Shown piece by piece: positions 35,027 through 43,096 of a stretch of DNA of 64,000 bases. A model generated the notes under the pieces. It made no database searches. It was not told the origin of the DNA and was given only the letters and a program-made list of their open reading frames with translations. Both the position numbers and the translations under genes were made by a program. This DNA comes from Celeribacter neptunius (GTDB taxonomy: Bacteria > Pseudomonadota > Alphaproteobacteria > Rhodobacterales > Rhodobacteraceae): contig NZ_FORH01000006.1 of NCBI RefSeq assembly GCF_900113955.1, positions 186,001-250,000 of the forward strand, given 5' to 3'. Numbering within the stretch: position 1 is the first letter of the stretch; each line of letters begins with the position of its first letter.

Positions 35027-35740
35027 ATGCCAATGACCGCCTATCCCGATCCGACCCTTGAAAAACTGCTCGATGCGGCGCTGATCCATGTGGTTTTCGA
35101 CGGTTGGGGGCCGGAAACCTTCCGTGCTGCCGTGGCCGATTCGGAGGTTTCGGAGGCGCTGGCCAAGGTCGCGGCGCCGCGCGGTTCGGTCGATCTGGCC
35201 GCCGCCTATCACAAACGCGGCGATCGCGAGATGGTCAAGGCGCTCGAAGAGGCGGATCTCTCGGATATGCGGTTTCGCGACCGGATCGCCCATGCGGTCT
35301 GGCTGCGGCTTCAGGCGGTGGATCGCGAGGCGGTGCGCCGTGGCATGTCGCTGTTTTCCTTGCCGCATCTGGCGCCAGAGGGGACGCGGCTCCTGTGGGA
35401 GACCGCGGATGCGATCTGGTCGGCGCTGGGCGACAGCTCCGAAGATGTGAACTGGTACACCAAACGCGCTACCTTGTCGGGGGTCTTTGCCTCGACCGTG
35501 CTGTTCTGGCTGGGCGATGACAGCGACGGGTTCACCGACACCAAGGCCTTCATCGACCGGCGGATCGACAATGTCATGCAGTTTGAGAAGGCCAAGGCCA
35601 GCGTGCGCGAGAACAAGGCGCTCTCGGCGATGTTCGCGCTGCCGAATGCGATGCTCTCGATGGTGAAAGCGCCCGCAGGCACCCGTCGTGGGGATGTCCC
35701 CGGGACGCAGACCGCCTCTCAGGGAGAGAATGCAGAATGA
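35027..35740 (+). CDS. coq9: COQ9 family protein (ubiquinone biosynthesis)
   Basis: A 237-residue COQ9-type protein, related to TetR-fold lipid-binding proteins. In eukaryotes COQ9 presents quinone intermediates to COQ7. Residues 10-75 form the TetR-like helical part (LLDAALIHVVFDGWGPETFRAAV). The COQ9 signature is WETADAIWSALGDSSEDVNWYTKRATLSGVFASTVLFWL (read in part). The family has the same role inferred in Alphaproteobacteria. The stop overlaps the ATG of the quinone oxidoreductase gene, so the two are coupled. Confidence 0.9.
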   Translation: MPMTAYPDPTLEKLLDAALIHVVFDGWGPETFRAAVADSEVSEALAKVAAPRGSVDLAAAYHKRGDREMVKALEEADLSDMRFRDRIAHAVWLRLQAVDREAVRRGMSLFSLPHLAPEGTRLLWETADAIWSALGDSSEDVNWYTKRATLSGVFASTVLFWLGDDSDGFTDTKAFIDRRIDNVMQFEKAKASVRENKALSAMFALPNAMLSMVKAPAGTRRGDVPGTQTASQGENAE

Positions 35741-36723
35741 GCCAGCCTGACATGATGCGCGCCGTCGAGATTTCCGCCCCCGGTGCCCCCGAGGTCTTGC
35801 AGCTTTGCGAGCGTCGCGTGCCGAGGCCCGGTGCCGATGAAATCGTGATCCGGGTGGCCTATGCCGGGGTGAACCGCCCCGATGCGTTGCAGCGTGCCGG
35901 GCTTTACAATCCGCCGCCGGGCGCCTCCGATCTGCCGGGGCTCGAAGCCGCGGGCGAGGTGGTGGCGATTGGCGCGGCTGTGTCCGATTGGAAAATCGGC
36001 GATCAGGTCTGTGCTTTGCTGCCGGGCGGCGGTTACGCCGAATATGTCGCCACACCCGCCGCTCATGCCCTGCCGGTGCCCGAGGGCCTGACGCTGAAAC
36101 AGGCGGCCTGCCTGCCCGAGACCTTCTTCACCGTCTGGTCCAACGTGTTCATGCGCGGCGGGCTTCAGGCGGGCGAACGGTTCATGGTCCATGGTGGCTC
36201 GTCAGGGATCGGCACCACCGCGATCCAGCTGGCCCGGGCCTTTGGCGCGCGGGTTTTCGCGACCGCCGGGTCTGAGGAGAAATGTCAGGCCTGTGCGGAT
36301 CTGGGGGCCGAGCGCGCGATCAATTACCGCGAGGAGGATTTCGTCGAACTCGCCAAACAAGAGGGCGGGATGAACCTCATCCTCGACATGGTCGGTGGGG
36401 ACTATATCCCGCGCAACATCAAGGCGCTGGCGATGGAAGGGCGTCTGGTCAACATTGCCTTCCTGCAAGGCTCGAAGGCGGAGGTGAATTTCGCGCAGGT
36501 GATGCTGCGGCGGTTGACGCTCACGGGCTCGACGCTGCGGCCGCAGTCGGATGCTGCCAAGGCAAAAATCGCCGACGAGCTGCGCAGCAAGGTCTGGCCG
36601 CTTTTGGAGGCGGGCACCGTCGCCCCGGTGATGCATTCCGAATTCGATCTGGCAGACGCGGCACAAGCGCATGCGCTGATGGAGACCAACGCTCATATCG
36701 GCAAGATCGTGTTGAAGATCTGA
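35737..36723 (+). CDS. NAD(P)H-quinone oxidoreductase, zeta-crystallin/PIG3 type
   Basis: A 328-residue medium-chain dehydrogenase/reductase without zinc ligands. YAGVNRPDALQRAGLY and GLEAAGEVVAIG belong to the GroES-like domain. The Rossmann part has the HGGSSGIGTTAIQLARAFGA nucleotide loop and INYREEDF, as in PIG3. It probably reduces quinones with NADPH. The ATGA overlap with coq9 suggests a shared role in quinone metabolism. Confidence 0.92.
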   Translation: MSQPDMMRAVEISAPGAPEVLQLCERRVPRPGADEIVIRVAYAGVNRPDALQRAGLYNPPPGASDLPGLEAAGEVVAIGAAVSDWKIGDQVCALLPGGGYAEYVATPAAHALPVPEGLTLKQAACLPETFFTVWSNVFMRGGLQAGERFMVHGGSSGIGTTAIQLARAFGARVFATAGSEEKCQACADLGAERAINYREEDFVELAKQEGGMNLILDMVGGDYIPRNIKALAMEGRLVNIAFLQGSKAEVNFAQVMLRRLTLTGSTLRPQSDAAKAKIADELRSKVWPLLEAGTVAPVMHSEFDLADAAQAHALMETNAHIGKIVLKI

Positions 36724-36752
36724 AGCGTGAGATCAAAGATTGACGGAGGCAG

Positions 36753-37394
36753 TTACTCAATCGCCTCCAGAAGCGCATCGTCCAGCGTACAGTCCCGGAT
36801 CGTGTCGGCGCCGCATTTGCGTGGCTCGAGATCCGGGGTGAGGCAGATGCGGACTTCCTGAATGCGGTAGGATTTGCAGGTCACGGTGATCTCATTGGCG
36901 TCGAGCCCGTCATTCTCTTTCATGAAGGCTTCCTCGATCAGCGCGGCCGGGAGTTTCACATCCTTGGTGAGTTTGCGGAACACCTCGGGGCGGGTGAATT
37001 TCTCATAGGCCGCCCGCGCCGTGTCGAGATAGGCCTGCGCCGGCAATCCGGAACAGCGCCCGTGTTTCTTCCACTGATACCAAGCGGCGCCATCGGTGCC
37101 CATGATGTCTTGCATCGCGGCGGTCTGGCGTCGAGAGGGATCGCGCTCTGACGTATTGCAGTACGACGGCCAGCCGTTTTCATATTGCGGCCAGAGCCCG
37201 TGCAACACCCAGCCATAGTCGCCGTCACATTGCGGCGATCCCCGGTCTTCGCCCTCCAGAGCACACCATGTGGGGGACCATGAGAGCGAGAGCACATAAT
37301 AGTCGAAATCTCCGGCGCGCTCGCCCTCGGCAAAGGCCGGGGGGGCCAGAGACAGGGCGGCGGTCAGACAGGCACTCACGATCCGTTTACGCAT
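36753..37394 (-). CDS. Ribonuclease T2 family protein, secreted
   Basis: A 213-residue RNase T2-fold enzyme with a Sec signal peptide (MRKRIVSACLTAALSLAPPAFA). Both catalytic segments are present: CAS I WVLHGLWPQ (H65) and CAS II WYQWKKHGRC (H111). Eight cysteines support disulfides in the periplasm or outside. It would cut RNA to nucleotides via 2',3'-cyclic phosphates. A much longer frame runs through from upstream but antisense to trcR; MRKRIV at 37394 is the natural start. It probably serves nutrient scavenging. Confidence 0.92.
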   Translation of the reverse strand: MRKRIVSACLTAALSLAPPAFAEGERAGDFDYYVLSLSWSPTWCALEGEDRGSPQCDGDYGWVLHGLWPQYENGWPSYCNTSERDPSRRQTAAMQDIMGTDGAAWYQWKKHGRCSGLPAQAYLDTARAAYEKFTRPEVFRKLTKDVKLPAALIEEAFMKENDGLDANEITVTCKSYRIQEVRICLTPDLEPRKCGADTIRDCTLDDALLEAIE

Positions 37395-37535
37395 TTTCTC
37401 TTTCCTCTGATTGCGATCCGCACTATACAGCCGCCAAGTTCCCCGACAACGAGAACCGTCCCCAGCCGGGGAAAGCCCCTTGAGGCGACGGGAAAGTTGT
37501 ATCCGGGGAGAGCCGCATTTTAAGGAGTGTGACCC

Positions 37536-38273
37536 ATGGCAAAACCGATTATGGCAAAGGCCACCGCTGTCTGGCTGGTCGACAATACCACGCTGAGCTT
37601 CAAGCAGATCGCCGATTTCTGCAGCCTGCACGAGCTGGAAGTTCAGGGCATCGCCGATGGGGATGTCGCGGGCGGCGTGCGGGGCTTTGACCCGGTGGCC
37701 AACAACCAGCTGACCGCAGAAGAAATCAAGACCGCGGAAGAGAACCCGCTGCACAAGCTGAAGCTCAAATTCAACGCTGCTGCCCAGGGCGAAGAGAAAC
37801 GCCGTGGCCCGCGCTACACGCCGCTCTCCAAGCGTCAGGACCGTCCGAACTCGATCCTCTGGCTGGTGAAATTCCACCCGGAGCTGACCGATGGTCAGAT
37901 CGCCAAGCTGGTGGGCACGACCAAGCCGACGATCCAGTCGATCCGCGAACGCACCCATTGGAACATCGCCAATATGCAGCCGATCGATCCGGTGGCGCTG
38001 GGCCTGTGTAAGCAAAGCGAACTCGACGCCGCCGTGCAAAAGGCCGCGAAGAACCGCGATGCCGGCATGACCGATGACGAGCGTCGCAAGCTGCTCTCGA
38101 CCGAGGATTCTCTGGCCGCTGACGCAGAGCCGAAAATCCCCACCGCCATCGCCGGCCTCGAGGCCTTCTCGCTCTCGGGCGACGATGAAGAAAAAGAAGA
38201 TACCTCGGTGCCGGATGCCGACAGTTTCTTCAACCTGCCCGATGGGGCGCATGACGACGAAGAAGACGAGTAA
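37536..38273 (+). CDS. trcR: DUF1013 / TrcR cell-cycle transcriptional regulator
   Basis: A 245-residue protein of the alphaproteobacteria-specific DUF1013 (TrcR) family. MAKATAVWLVDNTTLSFKQIADFC and the later VKFHPELTDGQIAKLVGTTKPTIQSIRERTHWNI (read in part) form two helix-turn-helix-like blocks (about residues 5-50 and 108-150). The C-terminus is acidic (DDEEKEDTSVPDADSF and DDEEDE). AAGGAGTG precedes the ATG. It is believed to act in cell-cycle transcription; targets are not visible here. Confidence 0.92.
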   Translation: MAKPIMAKATAVWLVDNTTLSFKQIADFCSLHELEVQGIADGDVAGGVRGFDPVANNQLTAEEIKTAEENPLHKLKLKFNAAAQGEEKRRGPRYTPLSKRQDRPNSILWLVKFHPELTDGQIAKLVGTTKPTIQSIRERTHWNIANMQPIDPVALGLCKQSELDAAVQKAAKNRDAGMTDDERRKLLSTEDSLAADAEPKIPTAIAGLEAFSLSGDDEEKEDTSVPDADSFFNLPDGAHDDEEDE

Positions 38274-38297
38274 TTGCGTCAGGGCATTTGAATGCAT

Positions 38298-38330
38298 AAA
38301 CCCCGGGAGTTGTCTCCCGGGGTTTTGTTT
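38298..38330. terminator. Bidirectional terminator between trcR and recR
   Basis: Twelve-base stem AAACCCCGGGAG/CTCCCGGGGTTT with a TTGT loop, followed by TGTTTTT on the plus strand and AT-rich sequence on the minus strand. It separates two convergent genes. Confidence 0.9.
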
Positions 38331-38348
38331 TTCATGCCTGAGATCGTG

Positions 38349-38948
38349 CTAGAATGCGTTGCGTTTGCGGGCATTGAGCGCCGCCGAGATCGTGCCGTCG
38401 TCGAGATAGTCGAGCTCACCGCCGATCGGCACGCCCTGGGCCAGCGAAGACACCTCGCAGCGTCCGGACAGCTCGTCGGCGATGTAATGCGCCGTGGTCT
38501 GACCGTCGACCGTGGCGTTGAGTGCGAGGATCACCTCATGCACCTGCTCGTCGCCGACGCGTTGCACCAGCGCCGGGATACGCAGATCCTCGGGCCCCAC
38601 GGCATCCAAGGCCGAGAGCGTGCCGCCCAGCACGTGATAGCGGCCCTTGAACACGCCGGCGCGCTCCATCGCCCAGAGATCGGCGACATCCTCGACGACG
38701 CAGATCTCGCCATTGGCGCGGCGCTCGTCGGTGCAGAAATCACAGAGATCGCCGGTGCCGATATTGCCGCAGCGCAGGCACTCGCGCGCGCTTTCGGCCA
38801 CCTGCTGCATCGCTTGCGCCAGCGGGTGCATCAACCGGCCACGCTTCTTGATCAGATGCAGCACGGCACGGCGCGCCGAACGGGGCCCGAGCCCCGGCAG
38901 ACGCGCCATCAGATCGATGAGATCCTCGATATCCTGCTGACTGCTCAT
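38349..38948 (-). CDS. recR: Recombination mediator protein RecR
   Basis: A 199-residue RecR of the RecFOR gap-repair pathway. Helix-hairpin-helix [17 protein letters not shown] (about 15-32), zinc finger [16 protein letters not shown] (59-74), Toprim domain with [15 protein letters not shown] (about 82-96), and a C-terminal Walker-B-like region. GGAGG lies before the chosen ATG; an upstream ATG four codons earlier is less likely. It belongs to the dnaX-ybaB-recR minus-strand block, though a repeat element separates it from ybaB. Confidence 0.97.
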   Translation of the reverse strand: MSSQQDIEDLIDLMARLPGLGPRSARRAVLHLIKKRGRLMHPLAQAMQQVAESARECLRCGNIGTGDLCDFCTDERRANGEICVVEDVADLWAMERAGVFKGRYHVLGGTLSALDAVGPEDLRIPALVQRVGDEQVHEVILALNATVDGQTTAHYIADELSGRCEVSSLAQGVPIGGELDYLDDGTISAALNARKRNAF

Positions 38949-38978
38949 GCGCGCCTCCACATTGTTCCTGTGCCCGAT

Positions 38979-39130
38979 GCGCGGAACAAGGCCTCAGGCC
39001 GCCGCGCATTCGCCTGCCCGTCCCGGCGGGCTGGCGATTGGGGGAGGTTTTCGCGACGTGCCGATGTTCCCCGGATGTGACGGCTATAAAGCGCGACTGG
39101 TCCCCCCGGGGATCGCCATCCCACGGGCAG
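38979..39130 (+). repeat. Dispersed hairpin repeat, copy B
   Basis: Hairpin 1 (38979-39007): outer GCGCGG/CCGCGC, bulge AACAA, inner GGCC-TCA-GGCC. Spacer ATT. Hairpin 2 (39011-39036) pairs CGCCTGCCCG with CGGGCTGGCG, one T-T mismatch, and all 26 bases match copy C. Box 2 is at 39072-39094 and box 3 at 39114-39130. It fills the ybaB-recR gap in the orientation opposite to both genes, 31 bp upstream of the recR start. Confidence 0.8.
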
Positions 39131-39182
39131 TCCAATGCGCGTCTCGCCGCCCAATGCAAGGGACATGCCGCTCATCCCCGTT

Positions 39183-39527
39183 TCAGAACGGCATCTTGAA
39201 ATCGGCGGGAAGACCCAGACCCTCGGTCAGGGCTTTCATCTCCTCTTCGGATTTGGCGGCCGCTTTCGCCTGGGCATCCTTGATCGCGGCGAGGATCAGA
39301 TCCTCGACCACTTCCTTTTCATCCGGGTGGAAAATCGACGGGTCGATGTCGAGCGCGGTGAGCTTGCCCTTCGCCGTCGCCGTGGCTTTCACCAGACCCG
39401 CGCCGCTTTCGCCGACAACCGTCATTTCATCGAGCTTCTCCTGCAGATCGGCCATATCCTTCTGCATTTTCTGAGCTTTTTTCATCATCCCGGCCATATC
39501 GCCGAGGCCGCCAAGACCTTTGAGCAT
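39183..39527 (-). CDS. ybaB: YbaB/EbfC family nucleoid-associated protein
   Basis: A 114-residue YbaB/EbfC protein, a dimeric DNA-binding protein associated with the nucleoid. KKAQKMQKDMADLQEKLDEM is the first helix, and ATAKGKLTALDIDPSIF with VEDLILAAIKDAQAKA form the conserved core. It lies 30 bp after dnaX on the same strand, the common dnaX-ybaB-recR order. Confidence 0.95.
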   Translation of the reverse strand: MLKGLGGLGDMAGMMKKAQKMQKDMADLQEKLDEMTVVGESGAGLVKATATAKGKLTALDIDPSIFHPDEKEVVEDLILAAIKDAQAKAAAKSEEEMKALTEGLGLPADFKMPF

Positions 39528-39557
39528 CTTATTCTCCTGCGTAAACTGTCAGTGGGA

Positions 39558-41360
39558 TCAGTCCTCTTCGAAAGGATCCCATTCATCTTCGACCTCTTGC
39601 AGCGCGTCTTGCGCGGCTTCCGAGGCAATCTTTTCCGGGGTGCGGATCGTCGCGATCTCGGCGCCGGGGAAAAGCTCGAACACTTTCGCCACCATCGGGT
39701 GTTGCATCGCCTCTTGGCGGAGCGCCAGCTCCTCGGCATCGCGAATCTCACGAATTGTGCGCACATCCTCAGGGGCTTCGGCGATGGTCACGCCCCAGCG
39801 ATGGCCGGTGAAGGCAAAGAGCCGGCTTTGCAGCCGGGCGGCAAGATCGGCAGGGGCATCGCCCCAGGGCTGGAACTCGATGAAACCGGGGCGGTAATTG
39901 GCCAAACGGACGTGGTTTTCCACATCGATCAGCAGTTTCGCGTCGCGGTGATCCCGGATCAGGTTCACGATCGTCTCGAAACTGGCATAGCGGGCGAGCG
40001 CCACATCGGGCGCCTGGGCCGGGGCGGTCGCTGCGCCAGAGCCGACCGCATGGCTACCGGCGTGCATCACCGGGGCGTGGGCCATCTGACCGCCGCCCAT
40101 GGAACCGGACCCCTGCGCATTGACGGAACCACCGCCCGCCGGTGCACCGCCACCCGTCAGGCCGCCTGCGGGGCCAGACGGCGGGCGCGGCGGCGGGTTC
40201 TGTTCATTGAGCTTGCGCACCAGATCTTCCGGCAGCGGCAGATCGGCCACGTGCGTCAACCGGATGATCGCCATTTCCGAGGCCATCATCGCGTTGGGCG
40301 CATTGGCCACCTCTTCGATCGCTTTCAGAAGCATTTGCCACATGCGCGACAGCACCCGCATCGGCAGTTTCTCGGCCATGGTCAGCCCGCGCGTGCGCTC
40401 GTCCGGGCCGATGGTCGGATCATCGGCGGCGGCGGGGGTGATCTTGATCACCGAGACCCAATGGGTGATTTCCGCCAGATCGCGCAACACCGCCAGAGGA
40501 TCGGCACCATCGGCATATTGCCCGCCGAGCTCCTCGAGTGCGCCGGCGGCATCGCCGAGCATGATCATGTCGAACAGGTCCAGGACCCGGCCGCGGTCGG
40601 CGAGACCCAGCATGGCGCGGACCTGATCCACCGTGGTCTCGCCGGCGCCATGGGAAATCGCCTGATCCAGCAGGGATTCCGCATCGCGGGCGGAGCCTTC
40701 GGCGGCGCGGGTGATCAGTGCCAGCGCCTCATCGGTGATCTGCCCGCCTTCGGCATCGGCGATCTTGCGCAACAGCGCCAGCATCACCTCCGGTTCGATC
40801 CGCCGCAGATCGAAGCGCTGACAGCGCGACAGCACCGTCACCGGCACCTTGCGGATCTCGGTGGTGGCAAAGATAAATTTCACATGCGCCGGCGGTTCCT
40901 CGAGCGTTTTCAGGAGCGCGTTGAACGCACTCGTGGAGAGCATGTGGACTTCGTCGATGATGTAGATCTTGTAGCGCGCCGAGGCGGCGCGGTAATGCAC
41001 CGAGTCGATGATCTCGCGAATATCGCCGACACCGGTGCGCGAGGCGGCGTCCATTTCCATCACATCGACATGGCGGCCTTCGGAGATTGCCACGCAATGT
41101 TCGCATTTGCCGCAAGGATCGGTGGTCGGCCCGCCGTTGCCATCCGGACCGATGCAGTTCATCCCCTTGGCGATGATCCGCGCCGTGGTGGTTTTGCCGG
41201 TGCCGCGAATGCCGGTCATGATGAAGGCCTGGGCGATGCGGTCGGCAGCAAAGGCATTCTTGAGCGTCCGCACCATGGCGTCCTGACCGACGAGATCGGC
41301 AAAGGTCTCCGGGCGGTATTTGCGCGCCAGAACCTTGTAGCCGGAATTGGTGTCGGTCAT
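39558..41360 (-). CDS. dnaX: DNA polymerase III subunit gamma/tau
   Basis: Clamp-loader ATPase, 600 residues. Walker A is GIRGTGKTTTARI (about 49-61). The zinc module is CIGPDGNGGPTTDPC (in part) plus CGKCEHC. Walker B is YIIDEVHMLS, and the arginine finger sits in VLSRCQRFDLR. Domain III ends near residue 370. A Pro/Gly-rich linker (PPPRPPSGPAGG) and a tau-like C-terminal domain follow. No slippery poly-A frameshift site is obvious, so a separate gamma form is not indicated. Confidence 0.96.
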   Translation of the reverse strand: MTDTNSGYKVLARKYRPETFADLVGQDAMVRTLKNAFAADRIAQAFIMTGIRGTGKTTTARIIAKGMNCIGPDGNGGPTTDPCGKCEHCVAISEGRHVDVMEMDAASRTGVGDIREIIDSVHYRAASARYKIYIIDEVHMLSTSAFNALLKTLEEPPAHVKFIFATTEIRKVPVTVLSRCQRFDLRRIEPEVMLALLRKIADAEGGQITDEALALITRAAEGSARDAESLLDQAISHGAGETTVDQVRAMLGLADRGRVLDLFDMIMLGDAAGALEELGGQYADGADPLAVLRDLAEITHWVSVIKITPAAADDPTIGPDERTRGLTMAEKLPMRVLSRMWQMLLKAIEEVANAPNAMMASEMAIIRLTHVADLPLPEDLVRKLNEQNPPPRPPSGPAGGLTGGGAPAGGGSVNAQGSGSMGGGQMAHAPVMHAGSHAVGSGAATAPAQAPDVALARYASFETIVNLIRDHRDAKLLIDVENHVRLANYRPGFIEFQPWGDAPADLAARLQSRLFAFTGHRWGVTIAEAPEDVRTIREIRDAEELALRQEAMQHPMVAKVFELFPGAEIATIRTPEKIASEAAQDALQEVEDEWDPFEED

Positions 41361-41378
41361 GCGATGTGCCTCCTTAAA

Positions 41379-41420
41379 GCGTTTTGCGAAAACCCTGACA
41401 TGCAGATTTTCGCAAAACGC
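41379..41420. promoter_or_regulatory. Perfect 14-bp inverted repeat upstream of dnaX
   Basis: GCGTTTTGCGAAAA (41379-41392) is mirrored exactly by TTTTCGCAAAACGC (41407-41420) around a 14-base centre. It ends 18 bp before the dnaX start codon. It could be an operator for dnaX or a leader stem. The pattern differs from a terminator because the loop is long and no T-run follows in either direction. Confidence 0.5.
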
Positions 41421-41573
41421 CGAGCGACGTTGTTATGTGGCGCGCCTGTCGCAATCCCCCTCTGTCTCGGGGTGTCGCGAAAGGCCTTGATTGCACCATA
41501 AGGTAAGGGCGGGAGGAGCCCCCCGCAACCTCAATTGATGCTCCAATCGATGCCATTGTGGCATAGAGCGCGA

Positions 41574-41731
41574 ATGCCCGATCGGGGGGGCTGGCGATCT
41601 GACTTTTGATTGAAGCGTTTGTCGCGGTCAAATCCGAGAAAACTTTGAGCGGTGTGTTTGTTTCAGACAAATCGCCAGACCGTGGGCCGGTCTGGCGTTC
41701 GCGCGGCGGCGCTGCGCGCCTTGTTCCGCGC
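41574..41731 (-). repeat. Dispersed hairpin repeat, copy D
   Basis: Minus orientation. Hairpin 1 (41701-41731) has outer GCGCGG/CCGCGC, bulge AACAA and an inner stem GGCGC-GCA-GCGCC. Spacer GAA. Hairpin 2 (41673-41697) is fully paired, CGCCAGACCG with CGGTCTGGCG, so the T-T mismatch of B and C is here an A-T pair. Box 2 is at 41615-41636 (one base shorter) and box 3 begins at 41596. Hairpin 1 starts eight bases after the rsgA stop, same orientation. Confidence 0.78.
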
Positions 41732-41739
41732 CGTGCGGC

Positions 41740-42783
41740 TTACTCGCCGCGTTTCGCCTTTTTCACCTTCATGGTGTTTTTCACCATCTTGGAGAATTTC
41801 CGACCGCGTTCGCGCGCCTCGGCGATGCTTTCGGAATTGCGGGCATCTTCATCCATCAGCTTGCGCCAGCGCTCGAGCCGCTCCTCGCTCAGTTCCCCGG
41901 TCTCCAGCGCCGCGCGTACGGCGCAACCGGGCTCGCTCCGGTGCTGGCAATCGGAGAATTTGCAGCTCAGAGCCAGATCGGTGATGTCCTCGAACAGCGT
42001 CGCGATGCCCTCCGAGGCGTCGTGCAGCGCCAGCTCGCGCATCCCCGGTGTGTCGATCAGCCAGCCGCCCGCATGCATCCGGTGCATCGAACGCGCTGTG
42101 GTGGTGTGTCGCCCCTTGGCATCATCCTCGCGGATTTCGCCGACCTCGATATCCTCGCCGGTGAGACCGCGGGCGATGGTGGATTTACCGACCCCCGAAG
42201 AGCCGACCAGAGCAATCGTCTGACCGGTGCCGCAATACCCTTCGAGCCTTGCGATGTCTTCGGGCGATTTGGCGTTGATCAACAGCACCTCTGCGCCTTC
42301 GTAGAGCGCCTTGGCGCGGTCCTCATAGGCCTCTGCCGCCATTTCCTCGGGCTTGTCCGCCTTGGTGATCACGATCACCGGCGTGACCTCGGCCTCGATG
42401 GCGATGGCGAGATAACGTTCCAGCCGCGCCTCGTTGAAATCGTGATTGCACGACGTGGTGATGAACAGCGTGTCGAGATTGGCGGCAATGAGCTGCGCCT
42501 GGGCTTGCAGCCCGGCGGCCTTGCGCGAGATCACCGTCTTGCGGTCCAGCAGGCGGATCAGGCGTTCGCCATCGGTGAGGGCAAAATCACCCACGGCCAT
42601 GTCGGTGGCCACGTGATCGCCGGTCAAAGCGATTTCCATCCGCTCGAGCGCGGGGGTGAGTGCCATAACGGAACGGCGGCGCACCTCGGTGAGCCGCAGC
42701 GGTGTGAGGGTTTCGAATTCCTCGAGATCGAGCTGGCCGTTGAAGAATTGGGACCAGCCGAGAAGTTTCAGATCAGATATCAT
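41740..42783 (-). CDS. rsgA: Ribosome small subunit-dependent GTPase RsgA
   Basis: A 347-residue circularly permuted GTPase that helps mature the 30S subunit. An N-terminal OB fold (about 25-105) precedes the permuted G-motifs: G4 ITKAD, G1 GSSGVGKST, G3 DTPGMREL. The C-terminal zinc knuckle is CKFSDCQHRSEPGC. Start MISDLKLLGW is preferred; 14 upstream codons include another ATG. It is close to the SRP RNA gene, which lies upstream on the same strand. Confidence 0.95.
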   Translation of the reverse strand: MISDLKLLGWSQFFNGQLDLEEFETLTPLRLTEVRRRSVMALTPALERMEIALTGDHVATDMAVGDFALTDGERLIRLLDRKTVISRKAAGLQAQAQLIAANLDTLFITTSCNHDFNEARLERYLAIAIEAEVTPVIVITKADKPEEMAAEAYEDRAKALYEGAEVLLINAKSPEDIARLEGYCGTGQTIALVGSSGVGKSTIARGLTGEDIEVGEIREDDAKGRHTTTARSMHRMHAGGWLIDTPGMRELALHDASEGIATLFEDITDLALSCKFSDCQHRSEPGCAVRAALETGELSEERLERWRKLMDEDARNSESIAEARERGRKFSKMVKNTMKVKKAKRGE

Positions 42784-42955
42784 TGGTCTGCCTTTGAAGA
42801 CGTCAAAAAGACCTCCGCGTCGCATTTGCGACGAGAGTACAGGGTCTCGGGCAGTCCGATAATGGGAAAGGCCTTAGGTGGCAGCTGCCCGAGGGGCGTA
42901 AGACAGAACAATCATCAAATCCCTCCTCGGTTGGCTGGGGTGCAGGCATTTAGGT

Positions 42956-43049
42956 GAGAGGCTGGACAACGACCCAAGCGGGGCTCGTTACGGCTGCTTC
43001 CTTCCGGACCTGACCGGGTTGGCGAGGCGCTCGCCCGCGCCAACCTCTC
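42956..43049 (-). ncRNA. ffs: Small bacterial SRP RNA (4.5S type)
   Basis: Read on the minus strand, the domain IV hairpin carries the invariant GGTCAGGTCCGGAAGGAAGC with its asymmetric loop and GGAA tetraloop, followed by CAGCC. The predicted ends GAGAGGTTGG and CCAGCCTCTC pair over ten bases with one G-U, which defines the gene limits used here. Its RNA joins Ffh in co-translational targeting of membrane proteins. Exact ends may differ by a few bases. Confidence 0.93.
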
Positions 43050-43056
43050 GATGCGT

Positions 43057-43085
43057 TACATAGTCGTCATGTCGCGGATTCGCAA
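43057..43085 (-). promoter_or_regulatory. Promoter of the SRP RNA
   Basis: On the minus strand TTGCGA (43080-43085) and TATGTA (43057-43062) are 17 bases apart. The -10 ends about seven bases before the predicted RNA start near 43049. Confidence 0.6.
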
Positions 43086-43096
43086 GGGGTTGGCGC

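Larger units (their letters stand above)
41361..41739. other. Gene-free gap between rsgA and dnaX
   Basis: A 379-bp gap with no gene I trust; a 98-codon minus frame has no recognisable product. It contains a perfect 14-bp inverted repeat (41379-41420) close to the dnaX start and one hairpin repeat (41574-41731) close to the rsgA stop. Confidence 0.6.

Noticed and set aside
36753-38297. 514-codon version of the RNase T2 gene
   Set aside because: The upstream 300 codons are antisense to trcR. A clean signal peptide starts at 37394, so the short form is used.
41374-41670. 98-codon minus-strand ORF upstream of dnaX
   Set aside because: It overlaps the repeat element and the inverted repeat, has no ribosome-binding site of note and no recognisable sequence.
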